Assembly (NCBI RefSeq): GCF_032062135.1
Contig: NC_092858.1
Location: forward strand, 167,189,515-167,253,514
Source: Pyxicephalus adspersus
Lineage: Eukaryota; Chordata; Amphibia; Anura; Pyxicephalidae
DNA: 64,000 bases
Direction of reading: 5' to 3'
Under the pieces are notes generated by a model, which saw only the letters and a program-made list of their open reading frames with translations, searched no databases and was not told the origin of the DNA. Position 1 is the stretch's first letter, and every line of letters starts with the position of its first letter. A program made the position numbers and the translations under genes. Positions 56,221 to 64,000 of the stretch are shown piece after piece.

Positions 56221-57545
56221 AAGGTGGAGTATGAAATGTTATTGAATACTGTGGGTAACACACCCACTGTTCGAGTACATATTATTAAAATAGATATCAC
56301 ACCATAGAATTTCTCGATCTATTTACATATAAGCAAAGATAAAAATGAAAGAGTGCTAAAATAATTTGAGTTAGTGATGTCAGTATAAATTAATATTGTT
56401 TTTGCTACACGATAATATATGTTGGTCAAGGTAAAGTTTATATTGTTTGCCCACTACTTGTAGCAGTGCCAATCAAAAGGCATCTCTAAAGGCACAATGC
56501 ATTCCGCCTCATTTACCAAAGGAATAAAGGTTGTTTATCACCAAGGTAAATTATTATCTTGTAAGGTATAATTCACTTAGCCTATTGAATATAGTAATCG
56601 TTCACTTTGCAAAGAATGCCCACACTAGTCCTTGCACATGATGGGATGGTTGAAGTCTCAGTATTCCTTCCCGCTGGGTTGTTCACCACTCCAGCATGGC
56701 AAGTTGATGAATGGTGGGGGGATCTCTGTATATATGTAAGATTTTTGCCTGAGATGAGCACAAATGTTTGTCTTGGGTGAGAACCATCTGATATGTGTAC
56801 AAAGCTTAACATCTTTTATCATCCTAAATGTAACCAATAACTTTATCTTATTTTTCACTGTTATTCTCACATCTTTGTATCTGTTCTGAACAAAGTATAC
56901 ATGGAATTTTAATTGAATACATATTTTTTTAATTTATACTGATGTGCAGACTTTACATGAATGGCAAAGGTCTTTAAACCACCTCCAAAAAAATAAAATA
57001 AATGCATTTTTTACATCTCTGTCGTGGAATGAGAGGAGAACTTGGCCCATCACTGAACCATGCCCTGGAATTTGGGTGGAACTTGGGAAAATTGAGGCTA
57101 ACGATACTATATGTGAGAAGCAGACTTGTGTATTATTGCTCTTAGTTAACTCCATAATTACTAAGATCTTTAAACTTGGCTTGAAGTAGATCTAAACATG
57201 GAGCTGAGATATCAAACACATACAAATGACCACAGCTCTATATCAAAAGAATGTATTGAACTCACGGTATTGTTGAATGTATTGAACAATAGAGTGCTTT
57301 CAGAATATGTGTAATAGATGTAAGTACCTGAATCTGATTTGGTATTGACCTCTTGCAGAACCTGTACAGCAGTGCTCAGAGCGAGTAGCAGCAAGGGGAG
57401 CCAACTGTGTTGCAGGCTGCCTTGCTATCATATTGGTAATACTGCTTACATTCTTTCTGACTTTATCAATTATGTAAGTCAGGAATTTTCTTCTTCTGAC
57501 TTTTGGATTAGCTTGCTGGTCCTGGGTAAGTGATAGTTCAGCAGC
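56221..57545. other. Non-coding stretch
   Basis: No supported gene. At 56740-56810 AGATTTTTGCCTGAGATGAG and TGATATGTGTACAAAGCTT recall a decayed Harbinger-like MITE end. Confidence 0.4.
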
Positions 57546-57550
57546 CAGAT

Positions 57551-58206
57551 AAGCCAAATTAACTGGTATTTTCACAAAGTAAGTATCAGCCTACATATTC
57601 CACCCACATCCATAGGAAAAAAAAATACATCCTTTTTTTGTTCATTTCTAAGGTTTTAAAATGACCCCCAAAAGAACCAGCAAATCTACAAGAGAATATC
57701 TGAAAAAGAAAAAAAAAGTGTTGCAATGAATCATTTAAAGTGCAGACCTCAACATGGTTGAAATGCTGTGGTGGGACCTTAGGCCAAAGTAACTGGCATT
57801 TCACAAAGTCAGTGGCGGCCTATATATTTCACACACAGCCATGAGAAAAAGTACGTACACCCATTTTCCTTACAATAATCCCAAGCACACCAGCAAACTA
57901 CAACAGAATGTCTAAAAATGAAAATAATGTGTTGCAGTGGCCCAATCAAAGTCCAGACCTCAATCCGATTGAAATGCTGTGGTGGGACCTTAAAAGAATT
58001 GTGCATAAATAAATTCCTATTAACCTCAATGAACTGGAGGAATTTTGTAAAGAATGGGCTATAATTTCTGAACAATGATGCAATAGATTGATAAAGTGAA
58101 ACAGCAAACGATGACAGTTACTGCTCAGGGGTGTACTTAGTTTTTCACACATGGCTTCTCCATTTTGGCTTTGATTTTGGTAAATAAATAATGACATGGT
58201 GTAACC
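57551..58206 (+). pseudogene. Tc1-type transposase 3' end, dead and internally duplicated
   Basis: The frame at about 57935-58015 encodes the PDLNPIE motif, whose glutamate (codon 57971-57973) is the third catalytic residue of the DD34E transposase domain. It is followed by MLWWDLKRIVHK and then a stop. A later frame keeps an LEEFCKEWAIISEQ-like C-terminal region. The N-terminal DNA-binding part and the two catalytic aspartates are absent. The right side has the GGTGTACTTAGTTTTTCACA and ATGGCTTCTCCATTTTGGCT words typical of vertebrate Tc1 3' ends. A 230-bp segment is tandemly duplicated: 57551-57780 and 57781-57992. Confidence 0.75.
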
Positions 58207-58715
58207 TGCTAAGGACCAGATGATTTTTTATTAGTATGCCCCAACACAAAAAGCCATGGAGGTAAACAAGGGTTTAATTTCTTTTTCTCATATACAAAGT
58301 TGCCCTGGTGTACATTCCGACACAGCCGCGGTACCATAAAGTCCCAATGAAAAGAAGGTGATTTCTGCTGGGTGTTTGTTTACAGAGTAGGAGAATGTTT
58401 GCTGGGGATATTTCACAATAGCAGTTTGTAAATAGTGGGCTATCGCTATATTAATAATGATACAGCAATCAGCTGGGCTCACTGACTCCTTCACACGCCT
58501 TCTGTACCCATCGGACTTTGCCATACAGGGCCATCGTTTTATGGAGGTAAGTTGTAAATGGAGCTCTGTCTACCTGCCATCTGTTAATCAAGGACAAATC
58601 TTTAGCAGATTAGAATAGCATAGAATTTGCTGTTTACTTTTATGCTGATATTGCCAAACAACCAGCAATTGAAATTTAAGAATTATTTAAATGTTATGTT
58701 TTTAAATCCTTAACC

Positions 58716-59029
58716 GTAGGCTATGTACATTTGTGGAATAATTGTCGTTGGAAAGGATCTTTCACAATCCTTTCCAAGGACAATTGACTGCACGATGCAT
58801 GAACGAGCCCTGTACATACAGCACCGCTCTTCTCTATGGAGAGCGGCACCCCGCTGCGCTCTAGCCCCTTCACTTCTATTACGATTGTTTGTCGTCCATC
58901 GTCCGTGGATCTGCCAAGACGGTCATTTGGATGATGGCTGATGAGCGCTGTACACAGAAGATTCTTGTCCGATATGAGCCCTGAGCTGATTATCAGACGT
59001 GAACAATTGCACGTGTGTACCGAGCCGTA
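58716..59029. mobile_element. Harbinger-like MITE
   Basis: 58719-59026, ends GGCTATGTACATTTG and, inverted, GGCTCGGTACACACG, with GTA on both sides (58716-58718, 59027-59029). The interior matches 26101-26430 (GGAAAGGATCTTTCACAATC, TGACTGCACGATGCATGAAC, CTCTATGGAGAGCGG). Confidence 0.85.
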
Positions 59030-59231
59030 CAGAGGAAAGTTTTTTGGGGAGGGTGTTTAAATACTGCCCTGTGCCTGAATGCTATAAAATATCAAAATGT
59101 TTGCTTTGTGCAAACATTACAAGGCATTTAGTGTTAAATTGTAACAAATTGGGTAGTAAGAGCTATTTTACACCCAGGGTGGCAGCTCCCATTGGTACAG
59201 CAAATGGCACTACAGATAACTAGATTTGCAC

Positions 59232-59470
59232 CAGAGCTGCAACATGAATCTTTAAACAACAATCACGCAGCCAAAAGTAACCTGAGCATCTGTGTACAAA
59301 GAGGTTGGGACTGCGGGTCTGACATGGCACAGCCAGACTTGCACGCTGCTGCAGCATAAATCTTCCAACAAGGACTGGGCAGGAATATGTGCAGCCGCAT
59401 GCACAAAATAGTTCCAATTTGAATGGGAGAGATTGGTACAGAACGCTGCGGGTCTGAAATGGCCCAAAAC
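59232..59470. repeat. Degenerate two-copy repeat
   Basis: GCTGCAACATGAATCTTTAA and GCTGCAGCATAAATCTTCCA are 112 bp apart. CTGCGGGTCTGACATGGC and CTGCGGGTCTGAAATGGC are 134 bp apart. This suggests an old tandem duplication with indels. No coding sense. Confidence 0.45.
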
Positions 59471-60724
59471 CACTTAATAGAAAAATCTATATACAGTTCA
59501 ATTAAAAAAAACAAAACAATGTAAACTCATGTTTAGGTCAAATTTCCAGGGAATTTGAATATTGCTATTTTTTTTCTCTGTGCATGATTGGTGCAAAAAA
59601 AACAATTCAGTTTATTTTAATTCAATTTAAACTTCAGTAAATGTATTTGTTTCATGTCATTGCACTCCTTACATGGTCACAGAAGGCATTTAAAGACTAC
59701 TACTATCTAATCTCCTCCACCCCCACTTTCCTAAAATGATCACTAACCTTGCAAAAAAAAAAGGAAGCCATGGTCACCTGATGCTCCAGGCACCTACCTG
59801 TATTTTGACACTTTCTATTGGCTCTCCAGTGGCGGGGTCCTCTTGCAATCAAGAAGAATCTGCAGAAGTGATTTTAGTGCAAAGGGACCATCAGGGATGA
59901 GCCAGCATGGGAACATCACTAAAGCTGAATTAGTGGTTTCTAGCACCTTAAGTGAGGATTTCATACTTCACTGAATAGGAAAAATATTGCAAGATGAAGT
60001 GCTGAAGATTAGCTTGGAATTGGTTTAGCTTTTGCCTAGAAATGAGCTTTATTATTTATATCTCCATTAATAGCTGTATTATTCTTTTCAAGAGCTATGG
60101 CCACCAAATAATATTCAGCATCCGACTCACTTCTGGGTGTCTTGGATTCTTCATCGATAATGTCATATGGATAGCATCTGAGAGCTAATCTCCCCAGTGG
60201 AGTGTCAGGAATAGAAACTATTCTCTGTTCTTTTAATCATAGTTAGAGATGGAGTTGGGCTTTAAAATTTGCGTCTCTTGCATCAAGAATTCCCTGGCAT
60301 TGCGCCTTCTGAATGCCCCTGAGCCGTTTGGTTAAGGTAAAGCAGGGATTAAGGTATAACTGTAGGCAAATAAATAAACTGCACTTTAGTATCCCTGTGT
60401 TTTCTTTCAATACGCATAACAAATACATATAATTTTTTATCTGCGTTGATCTTAGGTTTCCATGTGTCCACAAGTGGCAGCTAGAACATGAAATTAACGA
60501 TGGAGTGGCTTCTCTGGAAGCTGGAAGGGGAGGGAGGCAGTTAAAGTGCACCTGTGCCCATGCAATAGCCTGTAAACTTTTTACATATTCTTATCTAGCA
60601 GTAAAAGAGCTTTAAAACCTTATCACTGGCCTTTCTAGCTGCTTCCTCTTTGAAGTAATTCACATCCGAAGCTCAAAAGTCAAATTTGAGTTAGTTTCTA
60701 ACAGTTTAAATTAGAATGATGACA
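59471..60724. other. Non-coding stretch
   Basis: No supported gene. An open frame of 102 codons on the minus strand (60243-60551) has no recognisable domain. Confidence 0.4.
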
Positions 60725-61125
60725 AGCTGTGCTTGGAGCGTCTGTTGGGATCACCATGGCTGGCTGTGGTTGGAGGTCTGGAAAGATAGGAAGCTATTGT
60801 GGCTGGCTGGCATTGGGGATCTGAAGAGATGAGGAGGGAAATGGGAAACATTGCTTGTCTTAGTTTTGGAACCTGGAGAGTTAAAGGGATTATGGTTTGC
60901 TGTAACTGAGTGTCTGGAAGAATAGGAGAGTACTGTAGTGTGTTGTGCTTAGGAATCTGAAGGTATGTCAAGATTACTATTGCTGGCTGTGATTGGGGTC
61001 AATGTGGCTGACTCTGATTAGGAATCTGGATACATTGGGAAAGCAGAGGGTGGCTAGTTGTGGTTAAAAATCTGTATAGTTGGAACGGTGTATAGCTGGG
61101 GCATGTGGAATACCAGGGAGGGGAC
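60725..61125. repeat. Degenerate minisatellite, unit about 44 bp
   Basis: About eight to nine imperfect units follow the pattern TGGCTGGCTGTGATTGG, then GGAATCTGGA and an AGGA- or TTGGGA-rich end. Starts fall near 60758, 60801, 60850, 60893, 60937, 60982, 61005 and 61050. Strong G over C bias on the plus strand. Confidence 0.65.
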
Positions 61126-61780
61126 TGTGTGTAGCTATTATGGGAGGTCCAGGGATGTGCAGCAAGCTTTATTGGTTTGTTAAAGTAATCTATTAACTAT
61201 AAACGTTGCTTATTGCTCGACTGGCATAACAGCTTGTAGTCACATGTCCATATTCTCCGCTCTCATTTCCATCAGAAATCTTCAGTATAATTGTTCTTAA
61301 AAAAGGTTCATTGAAAAGACTTTTCATGCAATGAAATATTAACTTGCAATGTAAAAATAAATTGATTGTTTCTTTCAAAGAACATTGGACAAATAACTAA
61401 TTTCCTTGTTTCCTGATTAGACTTTGTTTGGGATATTTGTATAAGCAGTTTACATTGCATGATGCAGAATTACTGTAAAGGGAAGCAAAGATGTGAGATT
61501 CTCTATTTCACTGCTGCCTTAATGATAACAATAATGAGTAATTATCAGACATATGATACCAGGCTCAGGTTTCAGGTCATGGTAGTATAGTAGGATTTAT
61601 GTTTACTGTATTATAATGCAATGAAATATGCTAATCCCCAAATACCATTTTTAAATTATATACTCGTATATATATTACAGAAGATAGTGTAATACCTTCT
61701 TCCTGCTCTGGGTAAATCCCCATTCCCGGTGATAAGCCATGCTCCTTAAAACTTAAAGCTGAATTCTTACTTGAATCTTG
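61126..61780. other. Non-coding stretch
   Basis: AT-rich unique DNA; nothing supported. Confidence 0.4.
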
Positions 61781-61781
61781 G

Positions 61782-62820
61782 TATCATGGGAGAACCTGGG
61801 TTATCCAAAAGGTTCTAACATGATATTCTATCTTCTCTAGTCTTGGAGAGCTTTAATAGAGGNNNNNNNNNNNNNNNNNNNNNNNNNNNNNNNNNNNNNN
61901 NNNNNNNNNNNNNNNNNNNNNNNNNNNNNNNNNNNNNNNNNNNNNNNNNNNNNNNNNNNNNNNNNNNNNNNNNNNNNNNNNNNNNNNNNNNNNNNNNNNN
62001 NNNNNNNNNNNNNNNNNNNNNNNNNNNNNNNNNNNNNNNNNNNNNNNNNNNNNNNNNNNNNNNNNNNNNNNNNNNNNNNNNNNNNNNNNNNNNNNNNNNN
62101 NNNNNNNNNNNNNNNNNNNNNNNNNNNNNNNNNNNNNNNNNNNNNNNNNNNNNNNNNNNNNNNNNNNNNNNNNNNNNNNNNNNNNNNNNNNNNNNNNNNN
62201 NNNNNNNNNNNNNNNNNNNNNNNNNNNNNNNNNNNNNNNNNNNNNNNNNNNNNNNNNNNNNNNNNNNNNNNNNNNNNNNNNNNNNNNNNNNNNNNNNNNN
62301 NNNNNNNNNNNNNNNNNNNNNNNNNNNNNNNNNNNNNNNNNNNNNNNNNNNNNNNNNNNNNNNNNNNNNNNNNNNNNNNNNNNNNNNNNNNNNNNNNNNN
62401 NNNNNNNNNNNNNNNNNNNNNNNNNNNNNNNNNNNNNNNNNNNNNNNNNNNNNNNNNNNNNNNNNNNNNNNNNNNNNNNNNNNNNNNNNNNNNNNNNNNN
62501 NNNNNNNNNNNNNNNNNNNNNNNNNNNNNNNNNNNNNNNNNNNNNNNNNNNNNNNNNNNNNNNNNNNNNNNNNNNNNNNNNNNNNNNNNNNNNNNNNNNN
62601 NNNNNNNNNNNNNNNNNNNNNNNNNNNNNNNNNNNNNNNNNNNNNNNNNNNNNNNNNNNNNNNNNNNNNNNNNNCCAGGGTTATCCAAAAGGTTCTAACA
62701 TGATATTCTATCTTCTTCAGTCTTGAAAAGCTTTAATAGAGGGAGAACCAGGGTTATCCAAAAGGTTCTCACATGATATTCTATCTTCTCCAGTCTTGGA
62801 GAGCTTTAATAAATCATGCA
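61782..62820. repeat. 73-bp satellite derived from a family C foldback element
   Basis: The unit (AACCAGGGTTATCCAAAAGG, then TTCTAACATGATATTCTATC and TTCTCCAGTCTTGGAGAGCT) appears before the gap and twice after it, with a spacing of exactly 73 bp between 62675 and 62748. It combines a piece of the family C left arm with the family C right arm. The last unit runs out into the normal family C end (TTTAATAAATCATGC). Confidence 0.85.
61863..62674. other. Assembly gap (812 N) inside the 73-bp satellite
   Basis: A run of N flanked on both sides by the same unit, so it is almost certainly unresolved array; 812 bases would hold about 11 units. Confidence 0.99.
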
Positions 62821-63109
62821 TTTTGTCTGTTGTGCAGGATAAGTGTGGTCACTGCTGCTCTCTCCTCCGGTGAGGGGTGAATGGTCCTGCATGTACTCCT
62901 TCTTGTGGTTTTCTGCTGGCAGCCTGCAGGATGGACTTCTGCTACTGCAGTATTGTCGTTGGCATGGATTATGTGGAGCACAATAAAGATGTCACTTCTA
63001 TTTTGCAAAAACATTTGGTGCACACAAAGTGTATTTATATCCTTTGTGGTTATTGTATAGATCTGAAAAGAATTTTAAAGCTAGGGATGAGCAACATATA
63101 ATGGAGGTT

Positions 63110-63267
63110 ATTGAACAAGGCATAAAGGATCTTCTGCTATCATCCGGGTGCCGGATACCACAGGACACCTTCAGAGGTCTTTTGAAGTCTATACCTTTGC
63201 AGCTATTTTGGTGGCACCAGTGGGTATATTAGGCAGGTGTTTTAATTTTTTGGCTGATCATTGTGTA
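63110..63267 (+). pseudogene. Tc1-type transposase C-terminal remnant and 3' end
   Basis: The frame ending at 63232 contains RIPQDTFRGLLKSI, which resembles the C-terminal region of common vertebrate Tc1 transposases (RIPxDTFRGLVESMP-like). It is followed by TATTAGGCAGGTGTTTTAAT and TGGCTGATCATTGTGTA, the usual 3' terminal inverted repeat ending at a TA. The rest of the transposase, including all catalytic residues, is missing. Confidence 0.7.
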
Positions 63268-64000
63268 TTATTTGCTAAAAGCCAATAGAAAAACACAGTG
63301 AAATTAAGCAGCACTTAACATGTGGATGACTGCAGATGGTGCTTAAATCCTAATTCAACAATGGAAATCTTTGACTCCTGTCATGTGTATTTTGGGATGT
63401 ATGAACCCAGGCTGCTGTTCCTCCCTGGCAGGTTGAACACAACATCTGTGAGAGTTGTAAATTCTGTAAATCCCTATCATGGCAGGGGATACTGCAGCTG
63501 CCAATATAGATGACCTTATACTGATCTACAGTGTTCACAACTCTGATAATCAAAATGTATAAAGACAAAATGTGTTTGTTATCATTTTATTTAGAGAGGT
63601 GAGACTACCTGTCATTTTTATATTGCCATCTGTGCCCATTTAAATAAATCTCCCGGTGTACATTGTACAATCCCAGGATAATAAAAATGATTAGACAGGA
63701 TTACAAATATTACAAAAGGTAAACCAGTCAACATATTGTTTAAGTATAATCCCACTTCAACAAATAAACTTGCTGACCTATGTCATGTTTATCTATTCTT
63801 TTTATTATAAACATTATTTTCAGGTTCATGGATGTAGATTTAAAGCTAAACTCTACTATGCAAAGCTCTAAAAATATGAATTTGGGATTAGACCTTCAGT
63901 TCAGCCGGTCACTGATGCATACCTGTACAGCCAAATTTGGGACCTTCGCTGCAGTTACATCCCGGACCTTATATACCCCGCAGCTTGTAGATTGGACAAG
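63268..64000. other. Non-coding stretch
   Basis: No supported gene or element up to the window end. Confidence 0.4.

Noticed and set aside
61837..62703. Open frames on both strands across a gap
   Set aside because: They are made of N and of the 73-bp satellite.

Overview
This window looks like vertebrate nuclear DNA, most likely from a frog and probably a ranoid. It is AT-rich, has three runs of N from assembly gaps, and shows no bacterial gene organisation. The frog inference rests on the dense set of dispersed repeats: tRNA-headed V-SINE-like elements ending in an L2/CR1-type 3' tail, PIF/Harbinger-like and TTAA-type MITEs, hAT-like elements, foldback elements and Tc1 relics. I recognise these by type from amphibian genomes, but no database search was run.

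No complete protein-coding gene can be supported. Nearly all open frames are under 140 codons and look like chance or repeat-derived reading. The best candidates for host gene structure, both on the + strand and both tentative, are a TATA-like promoter with a possible non-coding first exon (26778-26970) and a possible 204-bp phase-0 internal exon (31966-32169). The recognisable protein-coding remnants are two dead Tc1-type transposase 3' ends (57551-58206 and 63110-63267).

Layout. 1-3056 is unremarkable. 3058-3815 holds an inverted SINE tail, a V-SINE and a TTAA MITE nested in the SINE's AAT tail. 7-11.1 kb carries MITEs, a foldback element split by a hAT element, and a likely solo LTR (10706-11097). 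11.8-12.66 kb is a 25-bp minisatellite running into a gap. 13.2-13.9 kb is a strongly G-depleted block. 14.6-19.1 kb has a V-SINE, a snapback, a near-perfect Harbinger-like MITE and further hAT copies. 20.2-20.8 kb is an element made of consecutive hairpins. 22-27.8 kb contains more MITEs. 28.8-30.7 kb is G-over-C skewed. 32.5-41.3 kb includes a hAT element with a perfect 8-bp target duplication, a second near-identical copy of the 17-kb MITE in inverted orientation, and three V-SINEs. 42-49 kb is the most repeat-poor part and could hold conserved non-coding DNA. 49-58 kb is again repeat-rich, with a 1.65-kb-spaced duplication around a gap. 58.7-63.3 kb has a MITE, two minisatellites and a Tc1 tail.

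The most interesting observation is a short motif resembling the core of a hammerhead ribozyme (CTGANGA, short helix, GAAAC, then GTH). It recurs in more or less degraded form at about eight places on both strands. Next come the multi-hairpin element at 20.2-20.8 kb, the repeated insertion of a hAT element at the same site of a foldback family, and the 73-bp satellite that seems to have grown from one foldback element. All identifications are by eye.
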